Part shown: piece by piece, positions 43,893-50,842 of the stretch
Layout: each line of letters opens with the position of its first letter
How positions within the stretch are numbered: the stretch's first letter is position 1
Origin: Bacteroidales bacterium
GTDB taxonomy: Bacteria > Bacteroidota > Bacteroidia > Bacteroidales > F082
DNA: 64,000 nt
Direction: 5' to 3'
Assembly (NCBI GenBank): GCA_013141455.1
Contig: JABFQW010000029.1
Span: 96,273 to 160,272 of the forward strand
The notes under the pieces: generated by a model
Seen by the model: only the letters and a program-made list of their open reading frames with translations
Database searches by the model: none
What the model was told of the DNA's origin: nothing
Translations under genes and position numbers: made by a program

Positions 43893-45614
43893 TCAGTTTA
43901 CGTCCCTCACCTGATACTTGGTATGTAACAGATGATGGCTCTTATGCCCAAGTGGTTTGCCAAGAAACTTATCATACAATTCGATGATATACGGGTTCTT
44001 ATGCGACACTTTTATTGCATCATGTTCATCAATCTCGTAAAGGCTCTTCATGCGGGCACGCAACGATTCTTCGTTGGTTCCGATCGGCTGTCCGCCGCCG
44101 TTGATGCAGCCGCCCGGACAAGCCATCACCTCGATGAAGTGTATGTCATTACGCCCATTTTTCACTTCTTCCATCAGGATTTCGGCGTTCTTTAGTCCGC
44201 TCACAACCGCAACACCGATCTCCAATCCATCGATGACGATCTTTGCTTCTTTTCTTCCGGCTAATCCACGGACTGCATTCACCTGGAATTTCAACAACTC
44301 CTTACCCGTGATAAAATAGTGGGCCGATCTGATGGCCGCTTCCATCACACCGCCTGATACGCCGAATATTTTACCGGCCGAAGAACGTGTCCCCAGCGGA
44401 GAATCGGCAAGTTCGGGATCGATATTGTCCATATCAATGCCAAACAACCTGATCAAACGGGCCAGCTCACGGGTGGTAAGCACGGCGTCAACATCCGAGA
44501 TGCCATTTTGCGTCATCTCTTCACGCTGCTGTTCAAATTTCTTGGCTGTGCAAGGCATCACCGAAACTGAATAAATGTCTGCAGGATTGATGCCTTCTAC
44601 TTCTGCGAAATAGCTTTTAATTACCGCTCCCATCATCTGTTGCGGTGATTTGCAACTTGATAAGTTGGGCAGAATTTCATGTTGAAACTCCTCGGCATAT
44701 TTTACCCAACCCGGACAGCAGCTTGTGATCATGGGTAAGGTTCCGCCTGTGGTGATACGGTGTACTAATTCCGAAGCTTCTTCCATGATGGTTAAATCGG
44801 CAGAAAATGATGTATCGAAAACATAATTGAATCCAATCCTGCGTAAGGCTGCATTTATGATCCCGCCAATATTCTGACCCGGTTTGAAGCCAAACTCTTC
44901 GGCCAATGAAATGGTGATGGAAGGAGCATAATGGATAACAACTGTTTTTGCAGGATCGGCGAGTTTTGTTCTTATTTCATCGATATGCGGTTTTTCTTTT
45001 AAAGCGCCGGTTGGACAAACCATGATACATTGGCCACAGTTGACACAGGTTGAAAGGTTCAATCCGTGGTTAAATGAAGTACCGATGAAGGTTTTGCTTC
45101 CGCGGCCAACAAATTCGATGGCCGAAACACCTTCAATTTCTTCACAAACACGTACACATCGTCCGCAAAGGATACATTTTGCCGGATCACGCACCAGACT
45201 TGCACTTGAAACATCCAAGCGGTAATTGTTTTTATTGCCGCTGATACGCCGTTCGCGCACATGTAGGTCTTCGGCAAGTTTCTGCAGTTCGCAGCTTCCG
45301 TTGCGCTCACAATACAAACAGTCGTCCGGGTGGTTCGAAAGCAGTAATTCAACGATGGTTTTACGCGACTCGATAACTCTGGCGGAATGCGTTTTTATTT
45401 TCATGCCATTCGTCACCGGCTCAGAACAAGCGGTAACCAAGTTCTTGCGTCCTTCCACTTCAACCACACACATGCGGCACGATCCGGTTGGCAACAATCC
45501 TTTCAGATGGCAGAGCGTGGGCACTTTCATTCCTATACGGTTGAGCGCATCGAGTATAGTGTCGCCTGGTCGGGCCGAAAGTACGTTATTATTAACTTCA
45601 ATATTCAGATCCAT
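43893..45614 (-). CDS. hydA: NAD(H)-linked [FeFe]-hydrogenase catalytic subunit HydA
   Basis: A 573-residue catalytic subunit. The N-terminal [2Fe-2S] domain (C-H-L-K-G-L-L-P-T-G-S-C-R-M-C) is followed by the His-ligated cluster segment (H-P-D-D-C-L-Y-C-x(5)-C), two [4Fe-4S] motifs (C-I-L-C-G-R-C-V-R-V-C; C-V-N-C-G-Q-C-I-M-V-C) and the H-cluster domain with all three signatures intact: T-S-C-C-P-G-W, M-P-C-T-A-K-K-F-E and E-V-M-A-C-P-G-G-C-I-N-G-G-G-Q-P. This is the M3-type architecture of trimeric electron-bifurcating hydrogenases (HydABC). It lies 28 bp downstream of hydB. Confidence 0.97.
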   Translation of the reverse strand: MDLNIEVNNNVLSARPGDTILDALNRIGMKVPTLCHLKGLLPTGSCRMCVVEVEGRKNLVTACSEPVTNGMKIKTHSARVIESRKTIVELLLSNHPDDCLYCERNGSCELQKLAEDLHVRERRISGNKNNYRLDVSSASLVRDPAKCILCGRCVRVCEEIEGVSAIEFVGRGSKTFIGTSFNHGLNLSTCVNCGQCIMVCPTGALKEKPHIDEIRTKLADPAKTVVIHYAPSITISLAEEFGFKPGQNIGGIINAALRRIGFNYVFDTSFSADLTIMEEASELVHRITTGGTLPMITSCCPGWVKYAEEFQHEILPNLSSCKSPQQMMGAVIKSYFAEVEGINPADIYSVSVMPCTAKKFEQQREEMTQNGISDVDAVLTTRELARLIRLFGIDMDNIDPELADSPLGTRSSAGKIFGVSGGVMEAAIRSAHYFITGKELLKFQVNAVRGLAGRKEAKIVIDGLEIGVAVVSGLKNAEILMEEVKNGRNDIHFIEVMACPGGCINGGGQPIGTNEESLRARMKSLYEIDEHDAIKVSHKNPYIIELYDKFLGKPLGHKSHHLLHTKYQVRDVN

Positions 45615-45642
45615 TGTTTCTGTATTTTATATCATACATTGA

Positions 45643-47583
45643 TTAACTGACTTTTACGGCGTCGAAATTACATACCTCGAAACAGGCACCACAACTGATA
45701 CACTTTTCAGGAACGATAAAATGTGGCTGTTTGCGTCCGCCAAGAATGGCGTTTGTGGGGCATTTTTTCGCACAAACCGTACAACCGGTGCATTTATCAA
45801 CATCGATGCTGTAATCGCGAAGGTTTTTACAAACTCCTGCACGGCATTTCTTATCGAATACATGCTCTTCATACTCTTCCCTGAACCATTTTAGCGTGCT
45901 CAATACCGGGTTTGGCGCCGATTGCCCGAGGCCACACAAGGATGTGTCTTTGATAACATTGGCCAGATTCTCGACCTGCATCACCCCTTTGAAACGTGCC
46001 AATGGTTCATGGGTTTCACGATTTTTTGGCTTCGTGGTGATACTTTCGAGTATTTCGAGCATCCTTCGTGTTCCTTCGCGGCAGGGAATACATTTACCAC
46101 AGCTCTCACGCTGAATGAAATCCATGAAAAACTTGGCCACATCCACCATACAGGTATCTTCGTCCATGACAACCATACCACCTGATCCCATCATGGCACC
46201 AACGGCAATCAGGTTTTCATAGTCAATTTCAATATCGAGATTTGCCTCCGTCACACAGCCACCCGACGGTCCACCCATCTGAACGGCTTTAAATTTCTTT
46301 CCATTTACGATGCCGCCGGCAATTTTATAAATGATGTCGCGCACGGTTGTACCCATCGGGATTTCAACCAAACCTGTTGTGGCTATCTTTCCTGATAGTG
46401 CGAAGACCTTTGTTCCTTTACTCGTTTTGGTTCCCATACTGCTGAACCAATCGGCGCCTTTACGTATGATGGACGGCAGGTTCGACAGCGTTTCAACATT
46501 GTTGATGATGGTCGGTTTGCCAAACAATCCGCTCACGGCGGGGAATGGCGGACGTGGGCGCGGCATACCACGTTTTCCCTCGATACTTTGGATCAGGGCT
46601 GTTTCTTCACCGCAGACGAAAGCGCCTGCACCTTTTTTGATAACGATTTCGAGGTCAACACCCGAACCGAAAATATTTTTACCGATCAAACCGTACGCTT
46701 TTGCCTGACCGATCGCGATGATAAGTCGTTCGATGGCAAGCGGATATTCGGCACGGATATACACATAAGCTTTGGTAGCCCCGATAGAGTAAGCCGCGAT
46801 GGCCATGCCTTCGAGCAGTTTATGCGGATCGCCTTCAATAACAGCGCGATCCATGAATGCACCCGGGTCGCCTTCATCGGCATTGCAGATCAGGTAGCGT
46901 TGTTCCGATTCTGTTCCAAGGGCAAATTTCCATTTTTTACCTGTCGGGAAGCCACCGCCACCTCGTCCGCGCAGACCGCTTTTTTCGATGAAATCGCATA
47001 ATTCAAATCGGCTGAAAACCTTCAGCGTATTCAGATACGCTTTGTAACCATCGCGGGCAATATATTCTTCAATGCTTTCCGGATTTACGATCCCGCAATT
47101 TTCGAGTACAATACGAACCTGCGGTTTGAAAAAACGGTGATTTTCTATGTCGGGTACATTATCCCAGCTTTTTTCGTGCTGTTGCGATGCAAACTGACCA
47201 AGTACCGGATGATTCGGGAGTTTTTTGGCAAATATATTTTCCAGAATCCAGGCTACTTTATCACCGGTCACCTGTTCGAAAGAAATACGTTTTTTGCCCG
47301 GAAGTTTAATATCCATCAAGGGTTCTGACGAACACAGACCGATACAACCGACTGTGATTATCTCAGCTTCGATACCTTTTTCTTTCAGGAAGATACCTGC
47401 CTGTTTGATGGTTTCACCGGCTCCGGCTCCCAAACCGCAGGTTCCTGCCCCGATATAGATGACGGGTTTGGTGTTTTTATCATGACGAAGCAACTGCATT
47501 TTTTCGGCAACTAAAGGCTCCAACTCGGTTTTTGTACTGTGTTTCAGCACGTTTTCGATCAAATATTTATTCATGGCAACCAT
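45643..47583 (-). CDS. hydB: NADH-binding hydrogenase subunit HydB (NuoF-like)
   Basis: A 646-residue flavin subunit. An N-terminal thioredoxin-like [2Fe-2S] domain (G-A-G-T-C-G-L-G-A-G; C-I-G-L-C) is followed by the NuoF domain with the FMN/NADH glycine loop G-L-R-G-R-G-G-G-G-F-P-T-G-x-K-W, C-N-A-D-E-G-D-P-G-A, and the [4Fe-4S] ligands E-S-C-G-K-C-I-P-C-R-E-G. The C-terminus adds two ferredoxin clusters (C-T-G-C-T-V-C-A-K-K-C; C-I-S-C-G-A-C-F-E-V-C). It exchanges electrons with NAD(H) and, in bifurcating enzymes, ferredoxin. ATG 47583 has a canonical Shine-Dalgarno AGGAGG seven bases upstream, which decides the start over ATG 47574. Confidence 0.96.
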   Translation of the reverse strand: MVAMNKYLIENVLKHSTKTELEPLVAEKMQLLRHDKNTKPVIYIGAGTCGLGAGAGETIKQAGIFLKEKGIEAEIITVGCIGLCSSEPLMDIKLPGKKRISFEQVTGDKVAWILENIFAKKLPNHPVLGQFASQQHEKSWDNVPDIENHRFFKPQVRIVLENCGIVNPESIEEYIARDGYKAYLNTLKVFSRFELCDFIEKSGLRGRGGGGFPTGKKWKFALGTESEQRYLICNADEGDPGAFMDRAVIEGDPHKLLEGMAIAAYSIGATKAYVYIRAEYPLAIERLIIAIGQAKAYGLIGKNIFGSGVDLEIVIKKGAGAFVCGEETALIQSIEGKRGMPRPRPPFPAVSGLFGKPTIINNVETLSNLPSIIRKGADWFSSMGTKTSKGTKVFALSGKIATTGLVEIPMGTTVRDIIYKIAGGIVNGKKFKAVQMGGPSGGCVTEANLDIEIDYENLIAVGAMMGSGGMVVMDEDTCMVDVAKFFMDFIQRESCGKCIPCREGTRRMLEILESITTKPKNRETHEPLARFKGVMQVENLANVIKDTSLCGLGQSAPNPVLSTLKWFREEYEEHVFDKKCRAGVCKNLRDYSIDVDKCTGCTVCAKKCPTNAILGGRKQPHFIVPEKCISCGACFEVCNFDAVKVS

Positions 47584-47585
47584 GG

Positions 47586-48050
47586 TTACACCTCCTTTTG
47601 TCTGTAAGTTTCGAAAATCGAATGAATGGATTCAGTAGTTACTTTGGCATGAAACTCACCATTGATGCTGATAACCGGCGCTAATCCACAGGCACCGATA
47701 CAAGCCACAACCTCGAGACTGAAAAGTCTGTCTTTGGTAGTCTGACCGGGTTTCACTTTCAGGCATTTCTCAACTTCTTCGAGCACAGTGGCCGAACCAA
47801 GCACGTGACAAGCTGTTCCGCGACAAACCATCACATGGTATTTGCCGGGTTGGGTAAACCGAAACTGATTGTAAAAAGTGGCTACTCCAAAGATTTTGCT
47901 CGCCGGCATTTTCAAATATCTGCTTACCTGAACCACCGATTCCTCAGAAAGATAGCCGATTGAATCCTGAACAGATTGCAGGATCGGTATTAAACTGTCG
48001 CGGCCGGCCTGCGGATATTGTTGTAAAATTTCCTCAACTTTGATTTTCAT
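47586..48050 (-). CDS. hydC: Hydrogenase subunit HydC (NuoE-like)
   Basis: A 154-residue thioredoxin-like [2Fe-2S] subunit. The four cluster cysteines are seen in C-R-G-T-A-C-H and C-I-G-A-C-G-L-A-P, with the usual helical N-terminus (I-L-Q-Q-Y-P-Q-A-G-R-D-S-L-I-P-I-L). It completes the HydABC trimer and relays electrons near the flavin subunit. Its stop codon lies two bases before the hydB start, so the two are translationally coupled through the Shine-Dalgarno in its 3' end. It lies 89 bp downstream of a response-regulator gene. Confidence 0.94.
   Translation of the reverse strand: MKIKVEEILQQYPQAGRDSLIPILQSVQDSIGYLSEESVVQVSRYLKMPASKIFGVATFYNQFRFTQPGKYHVMVCRGTACHVLGSATVLEEVEKCLKVKPGQTTKDRLFSLEVVACIGACGLAPVISINGEFHAKVTTESIHSIFETYRQKEV
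47591..47596 (-). promoter_or_regulatory. Strong Shine-Dalgarno of hydB
   Basis: AGGAGG on the minus strand, seven bases before the hydB ATG and inside the last codons of hydC. Such a perfect site is uncommon in Bacteroidota, which usually initiate without strong Shine-Dalgarno pairing. Confidence 0.75.
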
Positions 48051-48139
48051 TGCAAATAATATTAATGGTTGACTTATCGAAACTGCCGTCAGGAAACCGG
48101 ATTACAGTCAATAAAAAGAATTCAACCTGTTTGTTTTAC

Positions 48140-48655
48140 CTAAGAAACAGCCTTGGCTTTTTTTGCCAGGATACGGTCAACTTCAGTAATGATACGTGTT
48201 CTGTCAACAGGTTTACGAACAAAACCATCCACGGGTACCCAAACCGACCTGCCATCTTCGGCACGATAGTCAATACCCGAGTTTCCGGTAACAATATCAC
48301 GGATCAGGATAACCTGCAACTCCTTGTAGTTAGGGTCGTTGCGAAATTCGCGTGCCATCGCCTGAACACTTGGTTTGGTAGTCATCAGCACCTCGATGGA
48401 TGTTTCCATCAGGGTAGGAATGCCTTTCAATTCAGGATTGTCGATAAACTCACGGGCCATTTCGAAACCCTCGTATTGAGTTGTCATCATCACATCGAGG
48501 ATGGCAAGATCGGGTTTGTTGCTGATAGCCAGTTTAAGGCCCTCTTTTTTATTAAAGGCTGAAACAACTTCGTAGCCTTCATTTGTGAGAATTTGTTCTA
48601 ACAAGGTGATCACATCCATGTCATCATCAACCACTAAAATTTTACCTTTTTTCAT
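48140..48655 (-). CDS. Hydrogenase-linked response regulator
   Basis: A 171-residue single receiver protein: V-V-D-D-D-M-D at the N-terminus, Asp in L-A-I-L-D-V-M-M near residue 54, and K-P-V-D near the C-terminus. A ~35-residue insertion between the middle and last strands (about residues 85-140, including Y-K-E-L-Q-V-I-L-I-R-D-I and a W-V-P-V-D-G-F segment) makes it longer than a standard receiver. No DNA-binding domain is present. It is the first gene of the hydrogenase transcript, upstream of hydC, and is probably a target of the hydrogenase-like sensor kinase. Confidence 0.87.
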   Translation of the reverse strand: MKKGKILVVDDDMDVITLLEQILTNEGYEVVSAFNKKEGLKLAISNKPDLAILDVMMTTQYEGFEMAREFIDNPELKGIPTLMETSIEVLMTTKPSVQAMAREFRNDPNYKELQVILIRDIVTGNSGIDYRAEDGRSVWVPVDGFVRKPVDRTRIITEVDRILAKKAKAVS

Positions 48656-48708
48656 AGCCCGATACTTTAATTTTTAATATTCGTGTGAATTAAATAACAA
48701 TACTGGCA

Positions 48709-48716
48709 CAAAAGTA
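48709..48716 (-). promoter_or_regulatory. Candidate promoter of the hydrogenase operon
   Basis: TACTTTTG on the minus strand matches TAnnTTTG exactly, 53 bases before the first ATG. Just upstream a 10-bp palindrome AGTTCGAACT (48724-48733) overlaps the spacer or -33 region and is a possible operator. Confidence 0.55.
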
Positions 48717-48844
48717 TATAGTAAGTTCGAACTATGTTAGGTTCATTGTTACTGATTTCACAATGAATAAAGCAAGACTATCAGGAAGCGGAATCCGGTA
48801 ATTTTACGCAATTGAATCGCAAAATAAGGAAATGTCTATTGTAA

Positions 48845-49489
48845 CTATAAGGTGATAAGGCGATTATGTATGGCAAAGGCGAGTAGTCCAACCGTGTTTT
48901 TACAGCCAGTTTTCGCCATCAGGTTCGATTTGTGCCCAACAACGGTTCGTTCACTCACAAACAACCGATCGCCGATTTGTTTGCTGTTCAGTCCTTCGGT
49001 AAGCAGCCGGAGTACATCTAATTCACGTGGAGTGAAATAAATTTGATCTTCGAGCTTCTTTTCGTGAACGACAGCCTTGGTAAAATAATCCCAAAGCTCT
49101 TCGCTATAATAGGTTTTGCCAATAAACACTGCCTGCAGCGCCCTGTCTAATACTTCCTTACGAATATTTTTTATCAGAAATCCTTTCACACCGGCATCCA
49201 TCATCATGCGGATATGCTCATCATCGGTGTGAACCGAAAGGGCAATAATTTTAAGATCCGGGTATTTTTCGAGTGCTTTCCGGGTGGCTTCAGCACCATT
49301 CATCACAGGCATCTCAATGTCCATCAACACCAGATCGGTCTCTTCCTGTTCAAGTAAATTAAGAAATTCGACACCATCGGCAGCCTCACCAACCACTTGT
49401 GCATAGCCCAATTTATTGATAATCAAACGCAGTCCTACACGAAAGATCTCATGGTCGTCAACAATAATCACACGAATTACAGGATTCAT
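48845..49489 (-). CDS. NarL/LuxR-family response regulator
   Basis: A 214-residue DNA-binding response regulator. The receiver has V-D-D-H-E, phospho-acceptor Asp in L-V-L-M-D-I-E-M-P near residue 57 and a K-N-I-R switch segment. The C-terminal LuxR-type HTH (F-T-P-R-E-L-D-V-L-R-L-L-T-E-G; S-E-R-T-V-V-G-H-K-S-N-L) spans about residues 148-210. It lies next to the hydrogenase island with the same orientation but has its own promoter. It is the only receiver nearby with a DNA-binding output, so it is a candidate output of the relay; no kinase is directly adjacent. Confidence 0.92.
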   Translation of the reverse strand: MNPVIRVIIVDDHEIFRVGLRLIINKLGYAQVVGEAADGVEFLNLLEQEETDLVLMDIEMPVMNGAEATRKALEKYPDLKIIALSVHTDDEHIRMMMDAGVKGFLIKNIRKEVLDRALQAVFIGKTYYSEELWDYFTKAVVHEKKLEDQIYFTPRELDVLRLLTEGLNSKQIGDRLFVSERTVVGHKSNLMAKTGCKNTVGLLAFAIHNRLITL

Positions 49490-49513
49490 TTTTTATTGTT
49501 TATTGATTAACAA

Positions 49514-49521
49514 CAAAAGTA
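49514..49521 (-). promoter_or_regulatory. Candidate -7 element of the LuxR-type regulator
   Basis: TACTTTTG on the minus strand matches TAnnTTTG exactly, 24 bases before the ATG at 49489. A 14-base tandem repeat (ATGCAAATGGCAAA, twice, about 49560-49587) lies further upstream. Confidence 0.5.
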
Positions 49522-49648
49522 CGTAAATTGTTTATTCGCTGGGTGTGGATTATCTAATAATGCAAATGGCAAAATGCAAATGGCAAAATTAATTTAACTG
49601 ATGGCGAAAATAGGTTTTTGAAAGATGCAACGAATTACAGAACAGCAA

Positions 49649-50107
49649 TTATTTAAAAATCCGTTTATCGAAGGGGAATTTGGTAATCTCTTTGATGCTG
49701 ATTTGTGAAAAATCTGGATGTCTTGGATTTATCAGGTAATTAAACTCACCTTGGGTGACCGCAGATGGAATTTTAAGAATACAAAAGCTGTTTTCGGTTA
49801 CAAATTGATCGCCAATTACCTGATCAACAGCCGGATAAGGAAACGCATTCCAGTTGAAGGGCAGCTCAACAAGACTTACTTCCCTCATAGCAACATGATC
49901 AGGAATAAAAATTGTCATCATCACAAAATCAGATGGAAGGGTTGCAAGTGTGAGATGAACCGCAACTTCAGCCATCGCAAGCGACTTGTTTTCAGCAGTA
50001 TATATGATTTCAACACCAACAGAATTCCATCTGGCGCCTTTCAGCGCCGACCCTCTACCTGATAAGATTCCTGCAAATCTTTCCCTGTTAAGACGATAAA
50101 CTTCCAT
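49649..50107 (-). CDS. RES-domain toxin
   Basis: A 152-residue toxin of the RES (ParT/MbcT) family, which depletes NAD+ or ADP-ribosylates targets. It starts MEVYRLNRERFAG, then G-R-G-S-A-L-K-G-A-R-W-N, a Y-T-A-E segment and a late S-F-C-I-L-K-I-P-S; these carry the conserved Arg, Tyr, Glu and Ser residues of the RES pocket. The length is normal. The gene lies 6 bp downstream of its Xre/MbcA-type antitoxin gene. Confidence 0.9.
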   Translation of the reverse strand: MEVYRLNRERFAGILSGRGSALKGARWNSVGVEIIYTAENKSLAMAEVAVHLTLATLPSDFVMMTIFIPDHVAMREVSLVELPFNWNAFPYPAVDQVIGDQFVTENSFCILKIPSAVTQGEFNYLINPRHPDFSQISIKEITKFPFDKRIFK

Positions 50108-50113
50108 AACAAA

Positions 50114-50605
50114 CTAAACAAAAATCCCGTAATGAATGCGGGTGAGTTCGCCCATCACCAATTCTTTGCCGTACGAATCTTTCAACAAGGCAATGGGCGG
50201 GTTATCGCCGAGTGCGAAGTTGGGGGTGTTCAACCACAGTTTAAGCTTATCCATATCTTCAAAAACCTCGATACCAAGCTTTGTAACTTCTGCCAGTTCG
50301 ATGATTTTTTCGGATTGTAACGGCTTAAAATGTCTGGAATCAGCCTTATATCGATGAAGTGATTTAGCTGAAATATTCAAAAAACCAGCCCATTCGGTTT
50401 CAGTAAAAGGAGTAATTTCACGTATCAAACTAAACAAAGAGAATGGAATTCCTGCCCGTATTGCTGTAATGATGAACATTTTATCGGAAAGAAACTCATT
50501 GAAAGTAACTTTTGGGGAAACAGTAGAACGAATCTCTGATTGAGACGTATTCCTGAACATTGCCGTCACCTCTTTGTCTAATTTATGTTCGATCGCTTTT
50601 GTCAT
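50114..50605 (-). CDS. Xre/MbcA/ParS-type antitoxin
   Basis: A 163-residue antitoxin. The middle holds an Xre-like HTH region (E-W-A-G-F-L-N-I-S-A-K-S-L-H-R-Y) and the C-terminal third the MbcA/ParS toxin-binding domain (E-V-F-E-D-M-D-K-L-K-L-W-L-N-T-P-N-F-A-L). The last segment would plug the active site of the RES toxin encoded next. The promoter has a 14-bp palindrome at the start point, so the protein (or the complex) probably represses its own operon. Confidence 0.92.
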   Translation of the reverse strand: MTKAIEHKLDKEVTAMFRNTSQSEIRSTVSPKVTFNEFLSDKMFIITAIRAGIPFSLFSLIREITPFTETEWAGFLNISAKSLHRYKADSRHFKPLQSEKIIELAEVTKLGIEVFEDMDKLKLWLNTPNFALGDNPPIALLKDSYGKELVMGELTRIHYGIFV

Positions 50606-50623
50606 ACCAGGTAATTATATGTT

Positions 50624-50645
50624 TGGACAATTGTCCACAAAAATA
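50624..50645 (-). promoter_or_regulatory. Promoter and operator of the Xre/RES module
   Basis: TATTTTTG (50638-50645, minus strand) is an exact -7 element. The perfect 14-bp palindrome TGGACAATTGTCCA (50624-50637) directly follows it, across the expected start of transcription. A further half-site GGACAA lies at 50646-50651. The layout is that of an autorepressed toxin-antitoxin operon. Confidence 0.7.
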
Positions 50646-50842
50646 GGACAAATTTCTTGTGAAGTCAATATTCATTAAATAATAGTAGATTCAAGGATCT
50701 TTTGATTCAAGAAACAACTAATCGCGTTACTGACACAGATTAATGTTGTTGTCATCATTAGATTAATCATCATTTTTAGCATCCATTTGCTTTCATGCAG
50801 AATATTGCCTTATTTTGGCCGTCTCAATCACAGCAAACGACA

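Noticed and set aside
43893..45614. HydA as respiratory complex I subunit NuoG
   Set aside because: The N-terminal iron-sulphur domains are shared with NuoG, but all three H-cluster signatures are complete, so it is a hydrogenase.
48050..48562. 170-codon open frame on the plus strand
   Set aside because: Antisense to the hydrogenase-linked response regulator, which has intact receiver motifs.
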